Virus record (IMG/VR): IMGVR_UViG_3300033148_002527
Location: 1-26,252 of that record
Direction: 5' to 3' (one strand)
Source: a virus
DNA: 26,252 nt
In this document: positions 1 through 6,912 of the stretch, one piece after another
How positions within the stretch are numbered: the stretch's first letter is position 1
How the letters are laid out: every line of letters begins with the position of its first letter
Translations under genes and position numbers: made by a program
Notes under the pieces: model-generated
The model's database searches: none
What the model was told of the DNA's origin: nothing
What the model saw: only the letters and a program-made list of their open reading frames with translations

Positions 1-33
1 CTGGTGAAATGAAGCGGTGAACCGGAGGGGTTG

Positions 34-843
34 ATGAGCAACACGTACTTTCAAGGTGACCGGGGATATTGGGACGACCCCGACTACAAAACAGCGGAGC
101 AGAGATTGGTCTACGCAATGCTCTGGCAATCTCGGGACACTGACATAGTTGGGCTGCACACGAGAAATGATGAGCTGGATGCACGCTTTCGGTGCCACAT
201 TTCACTCAAAAAGTTCAGGGAAACACTGAAAGAACTCGAAAAGATGGACAAAATTCAGATTTTCGACGCCTACATTTGGATCAAAGCGGCGATCTGGCGC
301 AATTTGAACAAGGGGAAGTGCTCAGACAACCAGGTGCGGGGAGTTTTGTTCCGGTTAAGTGGGGTCCGAGATACGCAGATCGTACGCAGTATAAAGGCAT
401 ACTATACCCATAGGTATGGGTATGCAAAGGGTCTTGGACCCATTGTTTCGGTGAAACATAGGGTATGTACTGAATCTGAATCTGAATCTGAAACTGTCTC
501 TGAATCTGGAACTGAAACTGCTGCGCCGGCAAAAGCCGTCGCCCCGACTAAAGCCGAACAAACGGATGCGGAAACAAGACTCGCCGTGTCGGATATGATC
601 GTCAACCTCTCAGGAGAAATCAGACAGACCCGAGCAGGAAGTCTGGCCGGGATGTTCTGCAAGCTGATTCAGGACAAAGCCTGTCACGTAAACTTCGCTC
701 CTGATGAAATCGTGAAGGCCGCCAGGATTGAAATCGGCACGGCCCGGACAGACAAAGCGATCGGTGGACGATTCAAACGCATGGAAATATATACACCGTC
801 AGACTGGAGTGTCTTGGCGGGGAAAGTGAGGAAAGGACGATGA
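34..843 (+). CDS. Phage replication initiator-like winged-helix protein
   Basis: This 269-residue protein has an N-terminal region (about 1-130) rich in short helices and aromatic residues that reads like the winged-helix domain of phage replisome organisers (DnaD/lambda O type). A low-complexity Ser-Glu/Thr-Glu linker follows (about 146-162), then an Ala/Lys-rich stretch and a helical C-terminal domain (about 180-269). That layout of DNA-binding domain, linker and helicase-loader-binding domain is typical of phage initiators that open the origin and recruit DnaB. I chose ATG at 34 over TTG at 31 because GGAGG at 24-28 lies 5 nt upstream of it. The gene contains inverted and direct repeats that could be its own origin. 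It overlaps the next gene by ATGA. The family is inferred from architecture, not from a diagnostic motif; it could instead be a general winged-helix regulator. Confidence 0.5.
   Translation: MSNTYFQGDRGYWDDPDYKTAEQRLVYAMLWQSRDTDIVGLHTRNDELDARFRCHISLKKFRETLKELEKMDKIQIFDAYIWIKAAIWRNLNKGKCSDNQVRGVLFRLSGVRDTQIVRSIKAYYTHRYGYAKGLGPIVSVKHRVCTESESESETVSESGTETAAPAKAVAPTKAEQTDAETRLAVSDMIVNLSGEIRQTRAGSLAGMFCKLIQDKACHVNFAPDEIVKAARIEIGTARTDKAIGGRFKRMEIYTPSDWSVLAGKVRKGR
372..389. repeat. Two direct TACGCAG repeats, 11-bp period
   Basis: TACGCAG occurs at 372-378 and again at 383-389, one 11-bp step apart, inside the replication-initiator-like gene and just upstream of a perfect inverted repeat. Copies in helical phase are typical of initiator-binding iterons. 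Two copies alone could be chance. Confidence 0.35.
404..423. repeat. Perfect 9-bp inverted repeat within the initiator gene
   Basis: ATACCCATA (404-412) and TATGGGTAT (415-423) are exact reverse complements separated by GG. The element lies in the coding sequence near the boundary between the putative DNA-binding domain and the linker. It could be an initiator-binding site or an origin hairpin. A 9-bp perfect dyad inside a coding region is unlikely to be incidental, but its function is inferred. Confidence 0.55.
470..518. repeat. CTGAAT hexamer array encoding the Ser-Glu linker
   Basis: Eight consecutive hexamers starting with CTG run from 470 to 517: four are CTGAAT, two CTGAAA, and CTGTCT and CTGGAA one each. 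They encode the acidic Ser/Thr-Glu linker of the initiator-like protein. Lambda places its origin iterons in the equivalent part of gene O, so the array may act as DNA as well as linker code. Replication slippage creating simple linker repeats is the plain alternative. Confidence 0.6.
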
Positions 844-1304
844 CCCTCTCCCACCGTCAACACCGTGGCCCGACCGGGCAGCGCAAGGCAGCGCAGAAAC
901 CGGACGCCGAGATTCATATTCAGAAGCGGTTGGTGAAACATCTACTCGAACAGGGATTTGTGGTGGCCGAGGAAGTCGATCGGGGAAACCGGATTGTCGA
1001 CGTGATGGCCCTGGATAGACAGAACAACATAAATGTTTTCGAGGTTAAAGTCAGGGATTGGCGGTCCGCGCTCAAGCAGCTACGACGAACGTCTGCTGAT
1101 TGGAAGTTTGTTGTCATGCGGGAAAAGAAACTACGGGATTCGAGCCTAAAGCAAATCCGCGCGGAGGGCGTTGGATTACTATTCGATCATGGCGGTGGCG
1201 CGTTCACGGTAATTGAGTCGGCTGATTTTACAGGTCTCACCAACGTCGCCCGCCGGACAGCAATCGCGGCGATCAAGAGGAATCAAGTCAAGGAGGAGGA
1301 ATGA
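840..1304 (+). CDS. PD-(D/E)XK nuclease-like protein
   Basis: A 154-residue protein. Its central part reads like the core of a PD-(D/E)XK nuclease: an early glutamate (E43 or E44 region), then IVDV with the metal-binding aspartate, a short turn, and a strand FEVKV supplying the E-x-K pair, followed by a helix (WRSALKQL). Small single-domain proteins of this kind occur in phage replication/recombination modules as Holliday-junction-resolvase-like or restriction-fold nucleases. The N-terminus (about 1-22) is basic and probably disordered. The start ATG overlaps the previous stop (ATGA), so translation is coupled to the initiator-like gene. Substrate and cleavage chemistry cannot be read from the sequence. 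A non-catalytic member of the fold remains possible. Confidence 0.55.
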   Translation: MTLSHRQHRGPTGQRKAAQKPDAEIHIQKRLVKHLLEQGFVVAEEVDRGNRIVDVMALDRQNNINVFEVKVRDWRSALKQLRRTSADWKFVVMREKKLRDSSLKQIRAEGVGLLFDHGGGAFTVIESADFTGLTNVARRTAIAAIKRNQVKEEE

Positions 1305-1564
1305 CAGAGAAAATCAAGTACGGGCTGAAAGCATGGGGCCAGTTCATGCTATTAACAGCGTTCTGTACTCTCATCGGCGTTGTGGCAAGCTCAATTATTG
1401 TCTGGAAGACTCCGCCTGAAGAGCAGGCGACGGCGGCTGGCAACAGAATGAAAGTTCATTGGTACGTTCCAGTGGCACGCGACACCATCCACGACACGAT
1501 CTGCTGCGTTCCGGTGCCGTGGCGAATCATTGATTCGTTGAGAGCGATCAGAGGCACACAATGA
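1301..1564 (+). CDS. Small single-pass membrane protein
   Basis: An 87-residue protein with one clear transmembrane segment at about residues 14-34 (MLLTAFCTLIGVVASSIIVW) after a short basic N-terminus. The C-terminal tail of about 50 residues would lie outside the cytoplasm (N-in by the positive-inside rule) and carries a CC pair. It has a good ribosome site (AAGGAGGAGG just before ATG) and overlaps the upstream gene by ATGA and the downstream gene likewise. I do not recognise the family. Its place in the early operon fits superinfection exclusion or a membrane-linked replication role, but that is a guess. Confidence 0.6.
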   Translation: MTEKIKYGLKAWGQFMLLTAFCTLIGVVASSIIVWKTPPEEQATAAGNRMKVHWYVPVARDTIHDTICCVPVPWRIIDSLRAIRGTQ

Positions 1565-1944
1565 GCATGAACATCCACGAGGCGATGGAAGAATTGAAAA
1601 GGTGCAATACTTCCTTTGAGGCCTATGACGTCATCAACGAACTCTACGAGAAGGCGAAGGCGGTGGATGAGTTCTTTGCCTGCTATCCCATCGGTGCCTT
1701 GACGCCGGTTCTTGTGGAACTTCGTGAATTTATGGCGCATCAGCGCGAACCCCAGCCCAGGCGCCTTGGGCGACTGAAGGAGATCAGAAACAGCGTAGCT
1801 AGTATGAGACTCCGTTGCCCCACGTGTCATTACCAGAGGATAAAAGTGGACGTTCTCGACGCGCTGATCGCAGAGGAAGAGGCTGTCCCGAACAGGAGAA
1901 AGGAGGCGAATGATAATAACCCCGATCAATCAATGAACCCTTAA
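1561..1944 (+). CDS. Hypothetical protein with a single CxxC knuckle
   Basis: A 127-residue protein, mostly helical in character, with a charged N-terminal region (about 1-60). A lone CPTCH motif lies near residue 88, which could hold metal if the protein dimerises or pairs with another CxxC protein. The C-terminus is polar (NDNNPDQ) and probably disordered. It starts at an ATGA overlap with the membrane-protein gene, so it is the fourth and last gene of the coupled early operon; no stronger ribosome site is visible. I do not recognise a family. Confidence 0.6.
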   Translation: MSMNIHEAMEELKRCNTSFEAYDVINELYEKAKAVDEFFACYPIGALTPVLVELREFMAHQREPQPRRLGRLKEIRNSVASMRLRCPTCHYQRIKVDVLDALIAEEEAVPNRRKEANDNNPDQSMNP

Positions 1945-1980
1945 TCGCTAACACCTTCCACCCGGAGGTAACACTGAGAA

Positions 1981-2088
1981 ATTAAAGGGTAGTCTACGAA
2001 AGCAGTAGATTTTCAGCTAAACAAAGTCCTTTGATGTCGTGGCGTCCCGGGATGAACACCCCCGGGGCGCTGCCTTAAACAGGCAGGG
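1981..2088 (+). promoter_or_regulatory. Candidate structured RNA leader (four hairpins)
   Basis: Four stems can be drawn in order. P1 pairs ATTAAAGG (1981-1988) with CCTTTGAT (2028-2035), one G-U pair. Inside it, P2 pairs AGTCTAC (1991-1997) with GTAGATT (2005-2011) around a 7-nt loop, one G-U pair. P3 pairs GCGTCCCGGG-type arms, 2042-2051 with 2061-2070, around a 9-nt loop. P4 pairs CTGCCT (2070-2075) with AGGCAG (2081-2086) around TAAAC; P3 and P4 compete only for base 2070. The P4 3' arm overlaps the purine-rich AGGCAGGG (2081-2088), the probable ribosome site for a GTG start at 2096, so the fold could gate translation. It matches no riboswitch class I know. A packaging-site role is an alternative, since terminase genes follow. 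Confidence 0.45.
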
Positions 2089-2095
2089 TCCGGCA

Positions 2096-2266
2096 GTGGG
2101 TAAGCGCAGACAATCAGCAAGCGACAGATTGAAAGAAAAGATCCAGGAATGGAAGGCCGAGGGCTTGCCGAGCTATGTCGTAATTAAACGGGCGCGTCGG
2201 TATAGATTTAGGGCCGATCAAATTTGGGCACCAAAGACAATCCGTAATATGTACTACGACAAGTAG
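2096..2266 (+). CDS. Small basic hypothetical protein
   Basis: A 56-residue, strongly basic protein starting at GTG 2096, with AGGCAGGG about 7 nt upstream. The frame is open back to a GTG at 2039, which would give 75 residues. The upstream start has no ribosome site and would lie inside predicted hairpins, so I prefer 2096. The sequence (K/R-rich helix, then VVIKRARRYRFRADQIW) suggests a small nucleic-acid-binding protein. Codon use and composition resemble real protein, but the length leaves doubt. It is isolated between the early operon and the promoter for the terminase genes. The family is not recognised. Confidence 0.45.
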   Translation: MGKRRQSASDRLKEKIQEWKAEGLPSYVVIKRARRYRFRADQIWAPKTIRNMYYDK

Positions 2267-2317
2267 TTAACCCCTCATTTTTATGCCCGATTTGGGCCAC
2301 TTTCTTGACCTCAGCTA

Positions 2318-2346
2318 TTGACAAGTGAACACTTGTGCAGTATAAC
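2318..2346 (+). promoter_or_regulatory. Near-consensus sigma70 promoter for the late genes
   Basis: TTGACA at 2318-2323 is a perfect -35 box. It is followed by a 17-bp spacer and TATAAC at 2341-2346, which matches five of six -10 consensus bases. Transcription would start near 2352-2354, about 30 nt before the terminase small-subunit ATG. This is the best promoter seen in the window, and it lies in the only sizeable non-coding gap before the long late gene run. Confidence 0.75.
2321..2336. promoter_or_regulatory. Operator-like palindrome in the promoter spacer
   Basis: ACAAGTG (2321-2327) and CACTTGT (2330-2336) are perfect inverted repeats separated by AA. They overlap the end of the -35 box and fill most of the -35/-10 spacer. 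A dimeric HTH protein bound here would block or remodel RNA polymerase, so this is a likely repressor or late-control operator. The binding protein is not identifiable in the window. Confidence 0.65.
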
Positions 2347-2382
2347 GGGTTAGAGAGGTGAAGATTTGTCACAGATTGACTT

Positions 2383-2937
2383 ATGGCAAAGAACGGAAAA
2401 CTAAACGGTGAAGCCGAAGACCTTGTCAACAAGATGCTTGCGTTGGGCGAGTGCTCAACTGAGATCATCGCGGCTGTCAACGAGCGATTCAAAGTCAGGG
2501 TCACGAGACAAGCAATCAGGGCGCGAGCGCACAGAGACAAGGCGAAGATCGACGCCCTACGCCAGAAGCTCAACGAGAATCTGGAAGAGCACTTTCCCCT
2601 GGCGAACCTGTCGCGGCGCATGGCTGAGTATCAGAAGCTCTTTCGCCGGGCGGATGCAATCATCCATGAGACTGTCGACCTTCAGGCCGAAGTCGACCGG
2701 GCTGTCGCTCGTTGGTGTGAGCAGAACGCCACTCGGAAGATCAAAGGCAAGCTCAAGCTCACACTGGAATCGAACAGCACCATCCGAGAGTGCATCGAAA
2801 CCAAAGTCAAAATCCTCAAGCAAGTCCACGATGCGCTTGAGCCCTTACGTGTCGCTGGTCCTCGTGGTTCTGACGGTGACGCTATCAATTTCACCTTCAC
2901 CATGCACGGCGGCAATGGCGACCGACCAAAAGACTGA
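2383..2937 (+). CDS. terS: Terminase small subunit
   Basis: A 184-residue protein directly upstream of and overlapping the large terminase gene. Residues about 12-50 look like a helix-turn-helix of the kind that binds the packaging site. The middle (about 55-150) is long, charged and helical, as in the oligomerisation core of small terminases. The C-terminus contains a short GNGDRP-type tail that may contact the large subunit. The ATG at 2383 is the first start after an in-frame stop (2377-2379). Its ribosome site is poor: GAGGTG at 2355-2360 is too distant. Function is inferred from position, HTH and size; small terminases diverge fast, so homology is not directly shown. It overlaps the large-subunit gene by 23 nt. 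Confidence 0.7.
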   Translation: MAKNGKLNGEAEDLVNKMLALGECSTEIIAAVNERFKVRVTRQAIRARAHRDKAKIDALRQKLNENLEEHFPLANLSRRMAEYQKLFRRADAIIHETVDLQAEVDRAVARWCEQNATRKIKGKLKLTLESNSTIRECIETKVKILKQVHDALEPLRVAGPRGSDGDAINFTFTMHGGNGDRPKD

Positions 2938-4255
2938 GTTTGTTTACAAGCGCCCGTGGCTGTATCCAAAGCAAGCGGAGTTTGTTGACTGTCTCGCTCG
3001 GTACGTGATTGTCGAGGCAACCACCAAAGCCGGAAAGACTGTTGCGCTGCTGGTCAAGCAGGCTGAGGACTGTATGTTTCGTGGCGGTCTCGGTTACAAC
3101 TACTGGTGGGTTGCGCCCGTTGCTACTCAGGCCAAGATAGCCTTTACCCGAATGAAGCATTGGATCAGCGAGTCGACATTACCCCGCGACGCCTTTACCT
3201 TCCGAGAACAAGAGCAAAGCATTGTCTGGCCGAACGGGACCAAGCAGTGGTTCAAGTCAGGCGAAAAGCCCGACAACCTTTACGGCGAAGATGTCCACGG
3301 CGCAGTGATCGACGAGGCGACGCGACTACGTGAGGAATCCTGGTACGCTGTCCGATCAACCCTGACCGCCACGAAGGGTCAGGTTCATATCATCGGCAAC
3401 GTGAGAGGCAAGAAGAATTGGGCTTACAAGATGGCGCGTCGGGCTGAGTCCGGCGAGCAGAACATGGCGTACTTCAAGCTAACGGCTTGGGATGCTGTCG
3501 AGGCTGGTGTGCTTGACCAGGCTGAGATTAAAGACGCACAACGAGCACTTCCAAAGCACGTTTTCGATGAACTCTATCTAGCTATCCCATCTGACGATGG
3601 CGGTAATCCTTTCGGACTTGACAACATCGCGGCGTGTAGCCGCACCACCGGACTGGCATCGGGACCAGCTTCTTGGTACGGCATCGACTTGGCTAAAAAG
3701 AAAGATTGGGTTGCCGTCGTCGGTTTGAATATGCTCGGCCAAGTCTGCGAACTCTATCGCTGGCATGGCAACTGGGGTCAGACGAAAGAGAAGATTCTAA
3801 ACGTCGTGGGTACGACACCGACACTCGTTGACTGCACTGGCGTAGGCGACCCGGTCGTCGAGGAATTGCATGAGAAGCGCGGCAACGTCGAGGGCTACAA
3901 TTTCAGCCTCCAAAGCAAACAGCATCTCATGGAAGCCCTGGAATCAGCGATTCATCAAGCCGAGATCGAATACCCCGACAAGGAAGATCACACACTCGGC
4001 TGGCTCCAGAAGGAACTTGAAGATTTCGAGTATGAGTACACCCGGCTGGGCGTTCGCTACTCTGCACCCGAAGGCCTCCACGACGACGGCGTCTGTGCTC
4101 TGGCTCTGGCGCAGTGGTGCAGACTGCAAGATCCCGGCCCGGTTAGGATCAAAGCAGGCAAGCCAAATCGTGAGAGTGACGAATTGACGCGCAGGCACAA
4201 TCGGGAATACACGGCAGAAGACTTTGACCGGATAGATATGAGGGTAGCGGCATGA
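2915..4255 (+). CDS. terL: Terminase large subunit (packaging ATPase/nuclease)
   Basis: A 446-residue motor protein that drives DNA into the prohead and cuts it. An adenine-binding YPKQ motif lies at 17-20. Walker A ATTKAGKT (35-42) and Walker B GAVIDEA (129-135, with D133/E134) mark the ATPase. The C-terminal RNase-H-like nuclease has candidate metal ligands D258 (GIDLA), D306 (LVDCTG) and D390/D391 (HDDG). The length and order fit complete Mu-like or Terminase_6-type enzymes. The frame is open upstream to 2408, but that extension only shadows the small-subunit gene; ATG 2915 gives a normal N-terminus and a 23-nt overlap typical of coupled terminase genes. The next gene overlaps its stop by ATGA. 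Confidence 0.93.
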   Translation: MATDQKTEFVYKRPWLYPKQAEFVDCLARYVIVEATTKAGKTVALLVKQAEDCMFRGGLGYNYWWVAPVATQAKIAFTRMKHWISESTLPRDAFTFREQEQSIVWPNGTKQWFKSGEKPDNLYGEDVHGAVIDEATRLREESWYAVRSTLTATKGQVHIIGNVRGKKNWAYKMARRAESGEQNMAYFKLTAWDAVEAGVLDQAEIKDAQRALPKHVFDELYLAIPSDDGGNPFGLDNIAACSRTTGLASGPASWYGIDLAKKKDWVAVVGLNMLGQVCELYRWHGNWGQTKEKILNVVGTTPTLVDCTGVGDPVVEELHEKRGNVEGYNFSLQSKQHLMEALESAIHQAEIEYPDKEDHTLGWLQKELEDFEYEYTRLGVRYSAPEGLHDDGVCALALAQWCRLQDPGPVRIKAGKPNRESDELTRRHNREYTAEDFDRIDMRVAA

Positions 4256-4449
4256 GAATCAAGACCAGACACAGGCGCAGTTGTTGGGAATACCTCAACC
4301 GGCTCAGGATGCATCACGGAATAGCAAGGCGAGTCAATGACATCGTGAGCGAATTGACGCCCCGCGAACGAGCGGCGGCTTGCATTTCAGCGATGCGGCA
4401 AGCGGGAATGACCTGTGATGAGTTGGCGCAGAGGGTTAGGTGCGCATGA
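4252..4449 (+). CDS. Small basic protein, HTH-like
   Basis: A 65-residue protein starting at an ATGA overlap with the terminase stop and ending at a similar overlap with the next small gene. The N-terminus is very basic (MRIKTRHRRS). The C-terminal half ends in AGMTCDELAQRVRC, which could be the last two helices of a small helix-turn-helix. I do not recognise the family. Position between terminase and portal is a common place for small phage accessory proteins. Confidence 0.5.
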   Translation: MRIKTRHRRSCWEYLNRLRMHHGIARRVNDIVSELTPRERAAACISAMRQAGMTCDELAQRVRCA

Positions 4450-4562
4450 GCGGCGCCCTGATTGTGATAAGCGTAATCGCCGCCATCCTCTTTGGGGTTG
4501 TGTTCTTGTGCATCGGACATCTAGCCGACCTGATCGACACACTCGAACGGAAACTGAAATGA
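4446..4562 (+). CDS. 38-residue membrane miniprotein
   Basis: A very short gene: ATG at 4446 overlaps the previous stop by ATGA, and its TGA at 4560-4562 overlaps the portal ATG at 4559 in the same way. The product is one hydrophobic helix (residues about 4-24, ALIVISVIAAILFGVVFLCI) followed by a short amphipathic, charged tail (LADLIDTLERKLK). The tight coupling on both sides is the main evidence that it is translated. Possible roles are holin-like, membrane accessory, or just a coupling cistron for the portal; none is shown. Confidence 0.6.
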   Translation: MSGALIVISVIAAILFGVVFLCIGHLADLIDTLERKLK

Positions 4563-6661
4563 ACATCATCAACAAAGCCAAGAGCTTCATCAACAAGCAG
4601 AAGATTCCCGCTACTCCGATCACCCGCGAAGTCGCCCCGACATCGTCACTGGAAAGGCTGAACGCTCTCTATTTCGACAAGGTGCTCGAAAACAAAGACC
4701 CGGTGCTGCGGTACGAATCCAACGGCAAAGGCTACGATCTCTATTACGATATGCTTGGCCGTGACACCCACATCAACAGCGTTGTGCATACCCGGTTCCA
4801 CGGTGTTGCTGGTCTAGAATGGGATGTCATGCCCTACGATCCTGAGGACGCAACGGCGGTGAAGATAGCAGAGTTCTGCTCCCTGAAGCTGAAGCAACTG
4901 GAACGACTCCACCACGTACTGGCGCAGATGGCGCACGGCGTTTTCTTCGGCTATTCTGTCGGTGAGATCATGTGGGATGTCGACTTTGACGGCTCCTGGA
5001 TTGTCCGGCAGATTCGCAGTCGGCATCAGAAACGCTTCAACTTCAATGCTGAGGGTGATCTGTGCATGAAGGACACCGCCGGTTCCTTCAAGTCAAAGCC
5101 TGTGCCGCCTTACAAGTTTGCGCTGCTACAGCACAACACTCAGGGTGAAAATCCATACGGCACGCCGTTGGCGATGGCAATCTTCTGGATGTGGAAATTC
5201 AAACTGGTGGCGCTGAAGTACGGGCTTGTCGGTCTGGAGAAGTTCGGACTGCCGTCGATTGATGGTGCATACAAGGGCACCCCTGAGGATAAGAAGCTCG
5301 ATGAGGTGGAGGCACAGATCGCGGCACTCCGATCAACCAGCTCCGTCTTGCACTCGGACAACATCGAACTGAAGCTACTGGAGGCAACACAGAAGGCAGG
5401 CATGGCGCATTGGGATGCGGCCCGGTTCTTCAATCAGGAAATCTCGACGATGGTGCTAGGCCAGCCGCTCACCAGCATGGAGGGGCAGAAGTCCGGCGCT
5501 CGCTCGTTGGGTGAAGTCCACGAACGGATTCAGTCTGACATTCTGGCTTCTGATTCACTGCTGGTCATGCATACTTTCAACAAAGACGTTATCAAGCCGA
5601 TGGTCGCTTTCAACTTCGGTGAGCAGCCGGACTATCCGATATTCACGCTGAAGTACGAAACGGGGGCAGACCTTGACGCTTTGGCTAACCGCTACAAAGT
5701 CCTCTACGATATGCGCGTCCCGATCACGATCAGGCAGGTGCTTGAGCAGTTCACGATCTACGAACGCGAAGGTGACGAACCGATCCTTGAGGCACCGCAA
5801 TTCGGACTCCTGCCGGGACAGGGTGAAGAAGAGGAGCCCGAAGAAAGCAAGTCAAAGCCGAAACAGGCGAAACCGGCCAAGTCCGCCAAGAAGGAAGAGA
5901 ATCAGACTGAAGGTGACGACGGCAGGGTCAATCTTGCCGAGAAGCCCGGAGCCTGGAAGAAACCACCGGAAGGCGTCAAGCAGATCGTTGCCGGGGCCAG
6001 CCTGAAGGTGCGCGAGAGATTCCGGCGGAAACTTCAGGCCATCTATGGTGACCTACTGGAAGAACTGGCCCACAACTTCGTCAACAACCCTGACGGCATC
6101 AAGGATATGCTCGACGACATCATCGAAAAGGAATTCCGGCACGAGTTGGCAGGACCGATGACCGATGCGGTGGAGGATACGATTAGGGCGTCGGCGATAG
6201 AGATGGCGGGTCAACTCAAGATGACCTTCAATCACAAGGTCTTTAAGTCGCTGACGAAGTCTTACGTCAAGCAGTGGGGTTACGACAAGGGCGTCATGGA
6301 CGGGATGCGCGACACGCTGAGAAAGATTCTCGGCGAGCAGATCGACAACGTCCTGGCATCCGGCGGCAGTCTCGACGACATGGTCACTGCGCTCCGGTCA
6401 CAGTTTAGCGAGATGTCATTGGCTCGGGCGCAGACGATTGCTATCAGCGAAACGCAGCGAGCCGCCAATCATGCCGTGCTTCAAATGGCGAAACGGTCGA
6501 GCCGGAAATTAGAAGCATGGTTTGTTGGGGATCGGGACACTTGTGATATATGCGTTGGTCTGAGTGCCCGAAACCCGTGGTCGATAGATAAGGCTCAGGC
6601 GGAGGACTATCCGCATCCGAATTGTGATTGTCAGTGGATAATTACGGAGGCGAAGAAATGA
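4559..6661 (+). CDS. Portal protein fused to MuF head-morphogenesis domain
   Basis: A 700-residue protein. Residues about 1-420 resemble Mu gp29/DUF935 portals, which form the dodecameric DNA gate at a capsid vertex. A highly charged E/K/P linker follows (about 422-457). Residues about 460-700 resemble the Mu gp30/SPP1 gp7 minor head domain, ending in the characteristic metal-binding-like cluster C662-x2-C665 ... H686 ... C689-D-C691. In Mu the two proteins are separate genes, so this is a fusion; no stop or frameshift interrupts the join. The start at 4559 is set by the ATGA overlap and gives a portal-like N-terminus; an upstream extension in frame back to 4415 only overlaps two coupled small genes. 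Proteins of the MuF type enter proheads and, in some phages, the host cell. Confidence 0.85.
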   Translation: MNIINKAKSFINKQKIPATPITREVAPTSSLERLNALYFDKVLENKDPVLRYESNGKGYDLYYDMLGRDTHINSVVHTRFHGVAGLEWDVMPYDPEDATAVKIAEFCSLKLKQLERLHHVLAQMAHGVFFGYSVGEIMWDVDFDGSWIVRQIRSRHQKRFNFNAEGDLCMKDTAGSFKSKPVPPYKFALLQHNTQGENPYGTPLAMAIFWMWKFKLVALKYGLVGLEKFGLPSIDGAYKGTPEDKKLDEVEAQIAALRSTSSVLHSDNIELKLLEATQKAGMAHWDAARFFNQEISTMVLGQPLTSMEGQKSGARSLGEVHERIQSDILASDSLLVMHTFNKDVIKPMVAFNFGEQPDYPIFTLKYETGADLDALANRYKVLYDMRVPITIRQVLEQFTIYEREGDEPILEAPQFGLLPGQGEEEEPEESKSKPKQAKPAKSAKKEENQTEGDDGRVNLAEKPGAWKKPPEGVKQIVAGASLKVRERFRRKLQAIYGDLLEELAHNFVNNPDGIKDMLDDIIEKEFRHELAGPMTDAVEDTIRASAIEMAGQLKMTFNHKVFKSLTKSYVKQWGYDKGVMDGMRDTLRKILGEQIDNVLASGGSLDDMVTALRSQFSEMSLARAQTIAISETQRAANHAVLQMAKRSSRKLEAWFVGDRDTCDICVGLSARNPWSIDKAQAEDYPHPNCDCQWIITEAKK

Positions 6662-6912
6662 GTGCACAAGTAGAAGCGATTTGCCCGAAATGCCGGGCCG
6701 TATGTGACATCTGGCACAACAACATTGAGGTCGGCGCTGACTTAAAACTGACTACTGGCGCGGGTGAGTGCCACGTAATCCCGCCAGAGTATCGGATTAC
6801 GTGTCCGCAGTGCGGCACTCAAGGCGAATACGTCGACGTCGAGGCGCGAGAGGCCATCGACAAATTCAACTCTGGTCGCTTGACGTCACGAGTATTGAGG
6901 GCGACGGCATGA
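6658..6912 (+). CDS. Zinc-ribbon protein 1
   Basis: An 84-residue protein with two CxxC knuckles, C9-P-K-C12 and C49-P-Q-C52, separated by 36 residues: a classic zinc ribbon. The remainder has a short C-terminal helix. ATG 6658 overlaps the portal-MuF stop (ATGA) with GGAGG about 8 nt upstream, so I prefer it to an earlier in-frame start at 6628. It is followed at once by a second zinc-ribbon gene. Likely a small nucleic-acid-binding or structural protein; no specific family recognised. Confidence 0.65.
   Translation: MSAQVEAICPKCRAVCDIWHNNIEVGADLKLTTGAGECHVIPPEYRITCPQCGTQGEYVDVEAREAIDKFNSGRLTSRVLRATA

Noticed and set aside
1-20. A stop (TGA 18-20) that may end an upstream gene with GEMKR.
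   Set aside because: Too little sequence to show that it is coding; a second frame also ends nearby at 10-12.
1991-2011. Stem with a 7-nt loop resembling a tRNA anticodon arm.
   Set aside because: The loop lacks U33, and no D or T arm or CCA end can be drawn, so it is not a tRNA.
2285-2306. GCCC-GATTT-GGGC hairpin followed by a broken T-tract.
   Set aside because: A 4-bp stem and an interrupted T run are too weak to call a terminator.
2408-2914. Long in-frame extension upstream of the large terminase.
   Set aside because: Its sequence is Ser/Arg-rich shadow of the small terminase gene; ATG 2915 gives a normal N-terminus.
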